From contig CAVPXL010000015.1 in the NCBI GenBank assembly GCA_963709765.1, forward strand, positions 1-64,000: DNA of 64,000 nt, in the 5' to 3' direction. The translations under genes and the position numbers were made by a program. A model generated the notes under the pieces. That model was not told the origin of the DNA. It saw only the letters and a list, made by a program, of their open reading frames with translations, and searched no databases. Positions 26,113-35,221 of this stretch are shown here, in pieces. The number at the start of each line of letters is the position of its first letter. The first letter of the stretch is position 1. The DNA is from Roseitranquillus sp963709765 (GTDB lineage Bacteria > Pseudomonadota > Alphaproteobacteria > Rhodobacterales > Rhodobacteraceae).

Positions 26113-27432
26113 TCACAGTGACGGGGCAGGGGCGTCGCGCGGACCGTTCTCCGGCGGTTCCGGAGGCAGGCGGGAGAGCACAGCCTCGGCCGCCGTTCCG
26201 AGCGCGCCGGTGCCGCGCGAGGTCACATACCGCGCACGTTCTGTCAGCGGCTGTCGATGGGCGGGATCGCGCAGATTCAGGACCGCTTTGCCCAGATCCT
26301 CGGCCGACAGGACAGGAATTGCCGCCTCCTCCTCGTCGAGCGCGCGATAGATGTCGGCGAAATTCGCGACATCGGGACCGTGGATGACGGCTGTTTCCAG
26401 CGCAATCGGCTCGAACGGATTGTGGCCGCCGATGCCGTGGAACGATCCGCCGACGTACGCGATCGGCGCAAGACGATACCAGAGTCCCATCTCGCCAAGC
26501 GTGTCGGCGAGATAGACGCTGCTGTTCCGGTCGGGGAACTGGCCGGACGAGCGCCGGGCCACGCCGCTGCCGATCATGGCGGCAATCTCGTCGCCGCGCT
26601 CGGGATGGCGCGGAACGAGGATCAGCAGCGCATCGGGAGATTCCGCGCGAACCCGATCGTGGGCGGCGAGAGCGAGCGCCTCCTCACCGGGATGTGTGGA
26701 GGCGGCGAGCCAGACGTCCCGACCGCCGATCGCGCGCGAAAAGAGGACCAGCGCGTCGGGGTCGCAATCCGGTGGCGCGGCGCCTTGTTTCAGAGTGCCC
26801 GCAAGCCTTATGCGGCCGGCGTCCATCCCCAGCCTGGCCAGCGCCGCGGCCGTCGCCTCGTCCTGGGCCAGAGCCAGATCGAAACTGCCGAGGAGAGCGG
26901 AGGCCGTTCGCCGCACCAGCAGCCAGCGCTCCACCGAGCGTGACGTCATTCGCGCGTTCAGGAGGATCATGGGAATGTCTCGCGCGGCGGTCTCGAAGAT
27001 CAGGCGCGGCCAGAACTCGCTTTCCGCCCAAACGGCCACGTCGGGCCGCCAATGGTCGAGAAAACCGACGACCGCCGCGGCGGTATCCACCGGAACGAAT
27101 TGGTGACGGGCGCGCGCCGGCAGGCGCTCGACCATGAGCCGCGCCGATGTGACGGTGCCGGTCGTGACCAACACCGAGAGGGTCGGGCGCGCCTCCAGCA
27201 GCCGTTCGACAAGTGGAAGCAGAGCCAGGCTTTCGCCAACGCTTGCGCCGTGGAGCCAGATGAGAGCGCCCGCCGGGCGCGGCGCGACCGGGTGTCCGAG
27301 CCGCTCGTTCAGGCGGACGGGGTCCTCCTTTCCCCGAGCCTGCCGGCGCTCCAGAAGCCGGCGCACAGGCCGATTGCCGAAGGTCGACGCGAGGAGATAC
27401 GCGCGCAGCAGAAAGGTTGGGCGGATTGACAT
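26113..27432 (-). CDS. waaA: 3-deoxy-D-manno-octulosonic acid (Kdo) transferase
   Basis: A 439-residue GT30 glycosyltransferase that adds Kdo from CMP-Kdo to lipid A precursor at the inner face of the inner membrane. Recognisable are LIWLHGASVGESLA, VLVTTGTVTSARL, WAESEFWPRLI and, in the nucleotide-sugar half, LVPRHPERGDEIA and YVGGSFHGIGGHNPFEP. The ATG at 27432 fits the usual N-terminus (RAYLLASTFGNRPVRRLL); AGGAG lies 15 nt upstream, a long spacing, and a longer start exists at 27498. It is divergent from clpP. Confidence 0.93.
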   Translation of the reverse strand: MSIRPTFLLRAYLLASTFGNRPVRRLLERRQARGKEDPVRLNERLGHPVAPRPAGALIWLHGASVGESLALLPLVERLLEARPTLSVLVTTGTVTSARLMVERLPARARHQFVPVDTAAAVVGFLDHWRPDVAVWAESEFWPRLIFETAARDIPMILLNARMTSRSVERWLLVRRTASALLGSFDLALAQDEATAAALARLGMDAGRIRLAGTLKQGAAPPDCDPDALVLFSRAIGGRDVWLAASTHPGEEALALAAHDRVRAESPDALLILVPRHPERGDEIAAMIGSGVARRSSGQFPDRNSSVYLADTLGEMGLWYRLAPIAYVGGSFHGIGGHNPFEPIALETAVIHGPDVANFADIYRALDEEEAAIPVLSAEDLGKAVLNLRDPAHRQPLTERARYVTSRGTGALGTAAEAVLSRLPPEPPENGPRDAPAPSL

Positions 27433-27594
27433 CGGCAGCGACCATTTCTCCTGGCGCATGGCTTGGCAAGGGCCGGCGACGGGCTGATGGATGCGCAACG
27501 GCGTCGTGCGCCGCGCCCTTGCGGTGCCTGTTGGGCATGACTAAGACTCGCCGGACGAAATCGCACCCCCCCCCAAAGCGACAGGCTTCTTCTC

Positions 27595-28224
27595 ATGCAC
27601 GACCCCGCCCAGCACTACATGCAGACCCTCGTCCCCATGGTGGTCGAGCAGACCAGTCGAGGCGAACGCGCCTACGACATCTTCTCGCGACTTCTGAAGG
27701 AGCGGATCGTGTTCCTGTCGGGGCCGGTGCACGACGGCATGTCCTCGCTGATCGTGGCGCAGCTTCTGCATCTGGAGGCCGAGAATCCCAGCAAGGACAT
27801 CTCGATGTACATCAATTCGCCGGGTGGCGTGGTGACGTCGGGTCTGTCGATCTACGACACCATGCAGTACATCAAGCCCAAAGTCTCGACCCTGGTGGTG
27901 GGGCAGGCGGCATCGATGGGCTCGCTCCTGCTGGCGGCGGGGGCGCCGGGCATGCGCTTTTCGCTGCCCAACAGCCGCGTGATGGTGCACCAGCCGTCGG
28001 GCGGCTATCAGGGTCAGGCGACGGACATCATGATCCACGCCGAGGAGACGCTGAAACTTAAACGCCGTCTTAACGAAATTTATGTGAAACACACGGGCCA
28101 GTCGCTCGAGACGGTGGAGACCGCGCTGGAGCGTGATCGCTTCATGTCGGCGGAGGACGCAAAGGAATGGGGCCTGATTGACGAAATCGTCGAGAACCGC
28201 ATCAAACCCGACGCTGCGGACTGA
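27595..28224 (+). CDS. clpP: ATP-dependent Clp protease proteolytic subunit
   Basis: A 209-residue serine protease that forms the double heptameric ring fed by ClpX or ClpA. The catalytic Ser lies in VGQAASMGSLLLAAG and the His in RVMVHQPSGG; the Asp lies further on in ERDRFMSAEDAKEWGLIDEI. MQTLVPMVVEQTSRGERAYDIFSRLL is the canonical N-terminus. The regulatory ATPase gene clpX follows after 139 bp, the usual alphaproteobacterial order. Confidence 0.97.
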   Translation: MHDPAQHYMQTLVPMVVEQTSRGERAYDIFSRLLKERIVFLSGPVHDGMSSLIVAQLLHLEAENPSKDISMYINSPGGVVTSGLSIYDTMQYIKPKVSTLVVGQAASMGSLLLAAGAPGMRFSLPNSRVMVHQPSGGYQGQATDIMIHAEETLKLKRRLNEIYVKHTGQSLETVETALERDRFMSAEDAKEWGLIDEIVENRIKPDAAD

Positions 28225-28363
28225 CCGCGGCACCACGACGCTGTGCCGGTGTGGCATTTTTGCGTTGTGCCCCCCCGGTGCGTGGCCTACGTTTTTTCCA
28301 AGGGCGTCCCGAAGCGGCGTTGGCCAGACTGTTTGAGAAGGCCCCGAGCCTCAGAGGTATGCG

Positions 28364-29626
28364 ATGGCGAACAATTCCGGCAGCGATAGCAAGAACACCC
28401 TTTACTGCTCTTTCTGCGGGAAGAGTCAGCATGAGGTGCGCAAACTGATCGCCGGCCCCACGGTGTTCATCTGCGACGAATGCGTCGAACTGTGCATGGA
28501 CATCATCCGTGAAGAGACCAAGAGTGCAGGGCTCAAGGCCTCCGACGGCGTGCCTTCGCCGCTCGAGATCTGCCAGGTCCTCGACGACTACGTGATCGGT
28601 CAGTCGCACGCCAAACGGGTGCTTTCGGTGGCTGTGCACAACCACTACAAGCGTCTGAACCATGCATCGAAGACCGATATCGAGCTGGCCAAATCGAACA
28701 TCCTGCTGATCGGGCCCACGGGCTGCGGCAAGACGCTTCTGGCGCAGACGCTGGCGCGGATCCTCGACGTGCCGTTCACCATGGCCGATGCGACGACTCT
28801 GACGGAAGCCGGCTATGTGGGCGAGGATGTCGAGAACATCATTCTCAAGCTCCTGCAGGCCAGCGAGTACAACGTGGAGCGGGCGCAGCGCGGCATCGTC
28901 TACATCGACGAGGTCGACAAGATCACCCGCAAGTCCGACAATCCCTCGATCACGCGGGACGTCTCGGGCGAGGGCGTACAACAGGCGCTCCTCAAGATCA
29001 TGGAAGGCACGGTCGCCTCCGTACCGCCGCAGGGCGGGCGCAAGCATCCGCAGCAGGAATTCCTGCAGGTCGACACGACGAACATCCTCTTCATCTGCGG
29101 CGGTGCGTTCGCCGGGCTGGAGAAGATCATCGCCCAGCGCGGCAAGGGATCGGCCATCGGGTTCGGCGCGGACGTCAAGGAAAACGACACCCGCGGCGTG
29201 GGCGAGATGTTCGGCGAACTGGAGCCCGAGGACCTGCTGAAGTTCGGCCTGATCCCGGAATTCGTCGGCCGACTGCCGGTCATCGCGACGCTGCAGGACC
29301 TCGACGAGGACGCTCTGGTCACTATCCTGACGCAGCCGAAGAACGCGCTCGTCAAGCAGTACCAGAGGCTCTTCGAGCTCGAGGATACGCAGCTCACCTT
29401 TACCGAGGATGCGCTGAAGGCAATCTCGAAGCGGGCCATCGCCCGCAAGACCGGCGCGCGCGGATTGCGCTCGATCATGGAGGATATCCTGCTCGACACG
29501 ATGTTCGACCTGCCGGGTCTGGATGGAGTCGAGGAAGTTGTCGTCAACGAGGAGGCGGTCAATTCGGACGCCGCGCCGCTGATGATCTATGCCGACCAGA
29601 AGCGGGAGCCCGCAAGCGCCGGCTAG
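28364..29626 (+). CDS. clpX: ATP-dependent Clp protease ATP-binding subunit ClpX
   Basis: A 420-residue AAA+ unfoldase. The N-terminal zinc-binding domain has its four cysteines in CSFCGKSQ and FICDECVELC. Walker A is GPTGCGKTLLAQ, Walker B IVYIDEVDK, and the pore loop and IGF-type ClpP-docking loop region (GKGSAIGFGADV) are present. It delivers tagged substrates to ClpP. A strong stem-loop terminator follows directly. Confidence 0.98.
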   Translation: MANNSGSDSKNTLYCSFCGKSQHEVRKLIAGPTVFICDECVELCMDIIREETKSAGLKASDGVPSPLEICQVLDDYVIGQSHAKRVLSVAVHNHYKRLNHASKTDIELAKSNILLIGPTGCGKTLLAQTLARILDVPFTMADATTLTEAGYVGEDVENIILKLLQASEYNVERAQRGIVYIDEVDKITRKSDNPSITRDVSGEGVQQALLKIMEGTVASVPPQGGRKHPQQEFLQVDTTNILFICGGAFAGLEKIIAQRGKGSAIGFGADVKENDTRGVGEMFGELEPEDLLKFGLIPEFVGRLPVIATLQDLDEDALVTILTQPKNALVKQYQRLFELEDTQLTFTEDALKAISKRAIARKTGARGLRSIMEDILLDTMFDLPGLDGVEEVVVNEEAVNSDAAPLMIYADQKREPASAG

Positions 29627-29649
29627 TCCCGCTGCGATACGATTTCTGG

Positions 29650-29681
29650 AAGCCGCGGCGTCGTCCGCGGCTTTCTTTTTT
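29650..29681 (+). terminator. Rho-independent terminator after clpX
   Basis: The 9-bp stem AAGCCGCGG / CCGCGGCTT encloses a 6-nt loop and is followed by TCTTTTTT. It ends the clpP-clpX transcript and separates it from the NDUFA12 gene. Confidence 0.92.
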
Positions 29682-29751
29682 CGGCGCGTCGCCCGACCAC
29701 TGGACCTTGCTCAATTCCTCGCGCATACCAACGGCAATCCGGAGGTTCTCG

Positions 29752-30126
29752 ATGGACATACTCAAACGCCTGCTCACCTGGTGGAACGGCCAGACGCTCG
29801 GCACGCAGATCTACACCTGGCGCAACGGCGCCGAGGCCGGGCGGGATGAGGCGGGGAACGTCTTCTACTCCTCGAAGGACGGCAAGCGTCGCTGGGTCAT
29901 CTACAACGGCGAGGCCGAGGCAAGTCGCGTCAGCCCGGAATGGCATGGCTGGCTGCACCACACCTGGGACGAGCCACCAACCAAGCTGCCGCTTCGCAAG
30001 AAGCCGTGGGAGAAGCCGCACCTCGAGAACCTCACGGGTACGGCGTTGGCCTATGCGCCGAAAGGATCGATCCGCCGGGTCGATCCAGCGCCGCGGCGCG
30101 ATTACGAGGCGTGGACACCCGAATAG
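29752..30126 (+). CDS. NDUFA12-family accessory subunit of NADH:ubiquinone oxidoreductase
   Basis: A 124-residue protein; ATG 29752 has GGAGG 6 nt upstream. Motifs QIYTWRNGAEAG, GNVFYSSKDGKRRWVIYNGEAEASRVSPEWHGWLHH and DEPPTKLP are characteristic of the 17.2-kDa accessory subunit of complex I shared by alphaproteobacteria and mitochondria. It binds at the peripheral arm and is not catalytic. The next gene starts 1 bp after its stop codon. Confidence 0.93.
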   Translation: MDILKRLLTWWNGQTLGTQIYTWRNGAEAGRDEAGNVFYSSKDGKRRWVIYNGEAEASRVSPEWHGWLHHTWDEPPTKLPLRKKPWEKPHLENLTGTALAYAPKGSIRRVDPAPRRDYEAWTPE

Positions 30127-30127
30127 G

Positions 30128-30580
30128 ATGCGCGAGAACGTCACCGAAGTGCTTGCTGGTGCGGTCGTTCTGGCCGTTGGTGCGGGCTTCCTGATCTATG
30201 CCTCGCAGTTTGCCGATGGCCAGTCGATCGGAGCGCGCGACTACGCGCTTTCGGCCAGTTTTCGCTCCGCCGAGGGCGTCACCGTCGGCTCGGACGTGCG
30301 TCTTGCCGGTGTGCGCGTCGGCACCGTCACCGACATGACCCTCAATCCCGCAACCTTCCGTGCCGAAACGACCTTCGCCATCGACGCCTCCGTTCCGCTG
30401 CCCGACGACACTGCGGTCATTGTCGCATCCGAAGGATTGCTAGGCGGAAACTACATCGAATTGCTGCCCGGGGCGTCGTCCTTCAACCTTGAGCCCGGCG
30501 CCGAGATCGAGGACACCCAGAGCGCCGTGAGCCTGATGACGCTGCTGATGCGCTATGTCACGGGCAGCACCACGGAATGA
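30128..30580 (+). CDS. mlaD: Outer membrane lipid asymmetry maintenance protein MlaD
   Basis: A 150-residue MCE protein with one N-terminal transmembrane helix (about 7-26) and one MCE domain (SAEGVTVGSDVRLAGVRVGTVTDMTL, then VASEGLLGGNYIELLPG). It is the short MlaD type, unlike the long-tailed MCE protein at 13612. It would form the periplasmic hexamer that shuttles phospholipid back from the outer membrane. It is coupled to the DUF2155 gene by a 4-bp overlap. No MlaEF genes are adjacent. Confidence 0.88.
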   Translation: MRENVTEVLAGAVVLAVGAGFLIYASQFADGQSIGARDYALSASFRSAEGVTVGSDVRLAGVRVGTVTDMTLNPATFRAETTFAIDASVPLPDDTAVIVASEGLLGGNYIELLPGASSFNLEPGAEIEDTQSAVSLMTLLMRYVTGSTTE

Positions 30581-30960
30581 AGGCGCTTCTCGGTCTTGCC
30601 TGCGGGTTCGTGGCGATGGGCGCTCTGGCGCTGGCTCAGACCATGCCTTTTGGTACCGAAGCGGTGACGGTGGGGACGGGGGCCGTTCTGCGCGGTCTCG
30701 ACAAGCATTCCGGTGACGTGGTGGACCTGCCGCTCTCGGTGGGAGAGACGATCGGTTTCGGACGCCTGCAGATCACGCTCGGGGAGTGCCGTTATCCGAC
30801 CGACAACCCGTCGGGCAACGCTTATGCCTGGCTGGTCATCCGGGAGGGGGGCGAGGATGCGCCGGCCTTCGACGGCTGGATGATCGCATCAAGCCCCGCT
30901 CTCAATGCGCTCGATCATCCGCGGTACGACGTGTGGGTTATGCGCTGTACGGCTTCCTGA
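30577..30960 (+). CDS. DUF2155 exported protein
   Basis: A 127-residue protein with a signal peptide (LLGLACGFVAMGALALAQ). The segments AVLRGLDKHSGDVVDLPLSVGE, LQITLGECRYPTDNP and FDGWMIASSPALNALDHPRYDVWVMRC match the DUF2155 family of alphaproteobacteria, whose function is unknown. Two conserved cysteines (ECRYP and MRC) could form a disulfide. It is translationally coupled to mlaD. Its 3' end overlaps the convergent aat gene by 46 bp. Confidence 0.9.
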   Translation: MKALLGLACGFVAMGALALAQTMPFGTEAVTVGTGAVLRGLDKHSGDVVDLPLSVGETIGFGRLQITLGECRYPTDNPSGNAYAWLVIREGGEDAPAFDGWMIASSPALNALDHPRYDVWVMRCTAS

Positions 30961-31562
30961 GGCGACGGCAATCCGTCATCCGTGAGGCGCGCGTCCAGCG
31001 CCAGTGCCTCGGCCAGGCGCAGATGGTACTCCCCGCGACTGATCTCGATCGCCCCGAGCGATGCGAGATGCGGCGTCACGAACTGCGTGTCGAGAAGGGT
31101 AAATCCGCAGCTGTTCAATCGCTCGACGAGATAGGCAAGCGCGATCTTCGAGGCATCGCGGCTGCGGCTGAACATGCTTTCACCGAAGAAGGCGGCGCCG
31201 ATCGAAACGCCGTAGATCCCGCCCGTCAGCCGGTCGTCTTTCCAGATCTCGAGGCTGTGAGCGTGACCGCTCCAGTGAAGCTGCTCGTATAATTTGGAGA
31301 TCGCACCGTTGATCCAGGTATCGTCGCGGTCCGCGCAGCCGGCCACCACGCCCACGAAGTCGCGATCAAGCGTGATGCTGTAGCCCCCCTTCAGGATCCG
31401 GCGGCGCAAGGAGCGCGACAGCCTGAATCCGTCAAGCGGGACAATTCCGCGCGACTTCGGATCGACCCAGAAGACGCGGGGGTCGTCGCGAGTTTCGGCC
31501 ATGGGGAAGATTCCCGAAGCGTAGGCTTGCAGGACGATCTCCGGCGTCAGCTCGTCCTGCAT
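30915..31562 (-). CDS. aat: Leucyl/phenylalanyl-tRNA--protein transferase
   Basis: A 215-residue enzyme that transfers Leu or Phe from tRNA to proteins with N-terminal Arg or Lys, creating N-degrons for the ClpS/ClpAP pathway. The N-terminus LTPEIVLQAYASGIFPMAE, then FWVDPKSRGIVPLD, WINGAISKLYEQLHWSGHAHSLEIW and LTGGIYGVSIGAAFFGESMFS are diagnostic. Start 31562 lies 16 bp from the stop side of accC on the same strand, so it may be the last gene of the accB-accC-aat operon. Confidence 0.95.
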   Translation of the reverse strand: MQDELTPEIVLQAYASGIFPMAETRDDPRVFWVDPKSRGIVPLDGFRLSRSLRRRILKGGYSITLDRDFVGVVAGCADRDDTWINGAISKLYEQLHWSGHAHSLEIWKDDRLTGGIYGVSIGAAFFGESMFSRSRDASKIALAYLVERLNSCGFTLLDTQFVTPHLASLGAIEISRGEYHLRLAEALALDARLTDDGLPSPQEAVQRITHTSYRG

Positions 31563-31578
31563 CCGTCTCCGTCCGGGA

Positions 31579-32928
31579 TCAGTTCAGCTTCGTGGTCTCG
31601 AGCCAGTGCTCCAGCCAGTGGATGTTGTAGGCGCCGGTCTGGATGTCGGGCTCGTCCAGCAGCGCATGGAAGAGTGGGACAGTCGTATCGACCCCGTCGA
31701 CGATCAGTTCGCCCAGAGCCCGCTTGAGCCGCGCCAGCGCCGAGGGCCGGTCGCGACCGTGGACGATCAGCTTTCCGATCAGACTGTCGTAATAGGGCGG
31801 GATGCTGTAGCCATCGTAGAGCGCGCTGTCCATCCGCACCCCAAGGCCGGCCGGGGCGTAGTACTGGCTTATCCGGCCCGGAGACGGCGAGAAATTCGGC
31901 AGCTTTTCTGCGTTGATGCGGATCTCGATGGCGTGGCCATTGACGCGAAGATCCTCCTGAACGAACTCCATCTCCTCGCCCGCCGCGACGCGGATCTGTT
32001 CGCGCACGAGGTCGACGCCGAACACAGCCTCGGTCACGGGATGTTCGACCTGAAGACGGGTATTCATCTCGATGAAGAAGAACTCTCCGTTCTCGTAGAG
32101 GTACTCGATCGTTCCGGCCCCCGAATAGCCGATCTTGGCAATGGCGTCGGCGCTGATCTCTCCGATGCGGGAGCGAGTTTCGGCGTCGATCACGGGGCCG
32201 GGCGCTTCCTCGAAGACCTTCTGGTGGCGGCGCTGAAGCGAGCAGTCTCGCTCGCCCAGGTGCACGGCCCGGCCGCGGCCGTCCCCGAACACCTGAACTT
32301 CGATGTGGCGCGGCTGACCCAAATATTTCTCTAGGTAAACCTCGTCGTTGCCGAAGGCGGCCTTGGATTCCGACCGCGCGGTGCGGAACGCGATCTCAAG
32401 ATCCTTGGCGCTCCGGGCGAGCTTCATGCCGCGTCCGCCGCCGCCGGCCGTGGCCTTGATGATGACGGGATAGCCGATTTCGTCGGCTACCTTGCGCGCC
32501 TCGTCGAGGTTAGCGATGCCGCCGTCGGAGCCGGGCACGCACGGCACGCCAAGCGCCTTCACGGTTTCCTTGGCGGTGATCTTGTCACCCATGATGCGGA
32601 TGTGCTCAGCCGAGGGGCCGATGAAGGACAGCCCGTGATCCTCGACGACCTGCACGAAATTGGCGTTCTCGCTGAGAAAGCCGTAGCCGGGATGGATCGC
32701 CTCGGCCCCGGTGATCTCGCAGGCCGAAATGACGGCCGGCACCGACAGGTAGCTCAGCGGCGAGGGTGGCGGTCCGATGCAGACGCTTTCGTCGGCCATC
32801 CGGACATGCATCGCATCGGCGTCTGCGGTCGAATGGACGGCGACGGTCTGGATGCCCATCTCGCGGCAGGCCCGCACGACACGAAGGGCGATCTCGCCCC
32901 GGTTGGCGATCAGGATCTTCTTGAACAT
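31579..32928 (-). CDS. accC: Acetyl-CoA carboxylase biotin carboxylase subunit
   Basis: A 449-residue ATP-grasp enzyme that carboxylates the biotin of AccB. MFKKILIANRGEIALRVVRACRE is the standard N-terminus. The glycine-rich ATP loop KATAGGGGRGMKLA, the HLGERDCSLQRRHQK segment and EMNTRLQVEHPVTE are present. It is directly downstream of accB, with zero bases between the stop and the next start. Confidence 0.97.
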   Translation of the reverse strand: MFKKILIANRGEIALRVVRACREMGIQTVAVHSTADADAMHVRMADESVCIGPPPSPLSYLSVPAVISACEITGAEAIHPGYGFLSENANFVQVVEDHGLSFIGPSAEHIRIMGDKITAKETVKALGVPCVPGSDGGIANLDEARKVADEIGYPVIIKATAGGGGRGMKLARSAKDLEIAFRTARSESKAAFGNDEVYLEKYLGQPRHIEVQVFGDGRGRAVHLGERDCSLQRRHQKVFEEAPGPVIDAETRSRIGEISADAIAKIGYSGAGTIEYLYENGEFFFIEMNTRLQVEHPVTEAVFGVDLVREQIRVAAGEEMEFVQEDLRVNGHAIEIRINAEKLPNFSPSPGRISQYYAPAGLGVRMDSALYDGYSIPPYYDSLIGKLIVHGRDRPSALARLKRALGELIVDGVDTTVPLFHALLDEPDIQTGAYNIHWLEHWLETTKLN

Positions 32929-33444
32929 CTATTCGAGGATCATCAGCGGGGCACCGAACTCCACCGGCGCGCCGTCGTCGATCAGGATTCGGCGCACCGT
33001 GCCGCCGCGCGGGGCCGGGATGTGGTTCATGGTCTTCATCGCTTCGATGATGAGGACCGTCTGGCCCTCTTCGACCGTGTCACCGATCCGCACGAAGGGG
33101 TCGGACCCGGGCTCGGGCGACAGGTAGGCGGTGCCGACCATGGGCGAATTCACCGCACCGGGATGCTTGGACGGATCCTCTGCCGCCGCATCGATCTCCT
33201 TTCCGGAGGCCCCATGGGAGGCCGTGGTGGGCATTGCCGGCGCGGCGGGGGGCTGCGGCGTGTGCGGCGGGGCCGGCGCGTGGAATGCGGCCGGTGCGGG
33301 CTGCTGTCGGCTGACCCGGACGTCGAGACTGTCGTCTTCGCCGTAATCGCGCCTGACTTCCAGCTCCGTCAGGTCGTTCTCGCGCAGCAACTCCGCCAGT
33401 GCCTTGATGAAGGCCACGTCCTTGTCATGGGAGGTTTCTGGCAT
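32929..33444 (-). CDS. accB: Acetyl-CoA carboxylase biotin carboxyl carrier protein
   Basis: A 171-residue protein. The ATG at 33444 is preceded by GAAGGA. An N-terminal helical segment (FIKALAELLRENDLTELEV) leads to an Ala/Pro/His linker and a C-terminal biotinyl domain with the biotinylated lysine in IIEAMKTMNHI. It carries the carboxyl group from AccC to the carboxyltransferase, the first committed step of fatty acid synthesis. It is divergent from preT. Confidence 0.96.
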   Translation of the reverse strand: MPETSHDKDVAFIKALAELLRENDLTELEVRRDYGEDDSLDVRVSRQQPAPAAFHAPAPPHTPQPPAAPAMPTTASHGASGKEIDAAAEDPSKHPGAVNSPMVGTAYLSPEPGSDPFVRIGDTVEEGQTVLIIEAMKTMNHIPAPRGGTVRRILIDDGAPVEFGAPLMILE

Positions 33445-33636
33445 GCTGCTTCCTTCTGTCCCCTGCCTCGTGCGGGCGGCTTTTCTATTTTCAGGGGTTA
33501 TACGACACGCTTGACGCGGTGAAAAGCGCAACCACCAGTGGCGCCCGTCGTCATGTTGACGCTTGGTCGCATTGATTCGCGATTGATAATCCCTCGGCCT
33601 GTGCCAGTCTCGGCGCTCAAGAAACGGGGAGGAACC

Positions 33637-35058
33637 ATGGGGCACACACCAAGAAGCGAAGGCGTCGTCGGCACTCGCCTGCTGCCCGACCAGTACGCGG
33701 AGAACTTTTCGGACGTCCCGCCGCCGCTTGATCCGCACGAAGCCGCGGTCGCAGCGGATCGCTGCTATTTCTGTTACGATGCGCCCTGTGTCGCCGCGTG
33801 TCCTACGGAAATCGACATTCCGCTCTTCATCCGCCAGATTCAGGCCGGCCAGCCAGGCGCCGCCGCCAACACCATTTTTGAATCCAACATCTTTGGCGGC
33901 ATGTGTGCCCGGGTCTGCCCGACCGACATCCTCTGTGAAGGCTCGTGCGTGCGCGAGATGGCCGAAGGCAAGCCCGTCGAGATCGGACGCCTCCAACGCT
34001 ATGCCACCGACACGCTGATGGCCGCCAACGATCATCCATTCGAGCGCGCGCCTGCGACCGGGAAGCGCATTGCTGTTGTCGGAGCGGGGCCGGCCGGCCT
34101 CGCCTGCGCGCACGGCCTCGCCCGTCGCGGTCACGACGTGACCGTCCATGACGCGCGCCGGCAGCCCGGCGGTCTCAACGAGTACGGTATCGCCCGATAC
34201 AAGGCAGCCGGCGATTTTGCCCAGCGTGAGGTCGATTGGCTGCTGCAGATCGGCGGCATTACCGTCGAGACTGGCCGCAAGCTGGGCGACGATCTGACCC
34301 TCGACGGGCTGCGCGGCGACTACGACGCCGTGTTCCTGGGCGTCGGCCTCGCCGGCGTGAACCATCTGGAGATCGCCGACGCCGACAAGGATCATGTGCG
34401 CGACGCGGTGGACTTCATCTCCGAGTTGCGACAATCCGGCGATCTGTCCGCGCTCCCCGTGGGCCGGAACGTCATTGTCATCGGTGGCGGGATGACCGCG
34501 ATCGATGCCGCGGTTCAATCGAAGCTTCTGGGTGCCGAAAACGTCACGCTCGTCTATCGCCGAGGCCGCGGGCGCATGGGCGCCTCCGCGCATGAGCAGG
34601 AACATGCTCTTGAGGCCGGGGTCCGGATCGTGACCAATGCCCGGCCGGTGCGCGTGATCGACCATGGCGCCGTGCGTGAGGTCGAATTCGCCTACACCGA
34701 CGATGACCTCGCAGCGGCCGGCGAGACCTTCCGCCTGCCATGTGACCAGATGTTCCGCGCGATCGGCCAGCGCCTCGAGGGCGCGCCCGATGCGTTGCAG
34801 CTCGACGGCAACCGGATCGCCGCCGACGCGACCGGCCGCACCAGCCTCGAGGGCGTCTGGGCCGGAGGGGATTGCGTGGCGGCGGGCGACGACCTTACTG
34901 TCACTGCCACCGCGCAAGGCCGCGACGCTGCTGCCGATATCCACGCTGCGCTGACTGGCGAGGCCGTCCGGGTCGGCACCGCCCGCATCGGCGAGGCGCT
35001 GCGCGGGATCGCGGGACCCGCCCACGGCCATGAGCCGCATGCCCGGCTGCCGGGTTAG
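33637..35058 (+). CDS. preT: NAD-dependent dihydropyrimidine dehydrogenase, subunit PreT
   Basis: A 473-residue flavoprotein; ATG 33637 follows GGGGAGGA. The N-terminal domain has the cysteine clusters CYFCYDAPCVAACPTEID and CARVCPTDILCEGSC that hold two 4Fe-4S centres, as in glutamate synthase small subunits. Next come two dinucleotide folds: FAD (AVVGAGPAGLACAHGLARRGHD) and NAD(P)H (IVIGGGMTAIDAAV). It passes electrons between NADH and PreA for reduction of uracil or thymine. preA follows after 163 bp of apparently empty DNA. Confidence 0.93.
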   Translation: MGHTPRSEGVVGTRLLPDQYAENFSDVPPPLDPHEAAVAADRCYFCYDAPCVAACPTEIDIPLFIRQIQAGQPGAAANTIFESNIFGGMCARVCPTDILCEGSCVREMAEGKPVEIGRLQRYATDTLMAANDHPFERAPATGKRIAVVGAGPAGLACAHGLARRGHDVTVHDARRQPGGLNEYGIARYKAAGDFAQREVDWLLQIGGITVETGRKLGDDLTLDGLRGDYDAVFLGVGLAGVNHLEIADADKDHVRDAVDFISELRQSGDLSALPVGRNVIVIGGGMTAIDAAVQSKLLGAENVTLVYRRGRGRMGASAHEQEHALEAGVRIVTNARPVRVIDHGAVREVEFAYTDDDLAAAGETFRLPCDQMFRAIGQRLEGAPDALQLDGNRIAADATGRTSLEGVWAGGDCVAAGDDLTVTATAQGRDAAADIHAALTGEAVRVGTARIGEALRGIAGPAHGHEPHARLPG

Positions 35059-35221
35059 GCCATGGAGCGCCACGCGATGATCAGCGCGAGCGGCACCTCA
35101 TCGTGGGCGTCCCGACGCGCGCGATCCGTTGCGCTTCGAAAAGGATGCGTCGGAATGTCTCCTACGTTCCGAGTGATGGATACGTGCTCCGGCGTGAGCA
35201 CCCGCAGAAGGGGCCCCTGAC

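Noticed and set aside
33445..35073. Minus-strand open frame extending upstream of accB across preT
   Set aside because: The AccB family length and the ribosome site both point to ATG 33444. The extension is antisense to preT.
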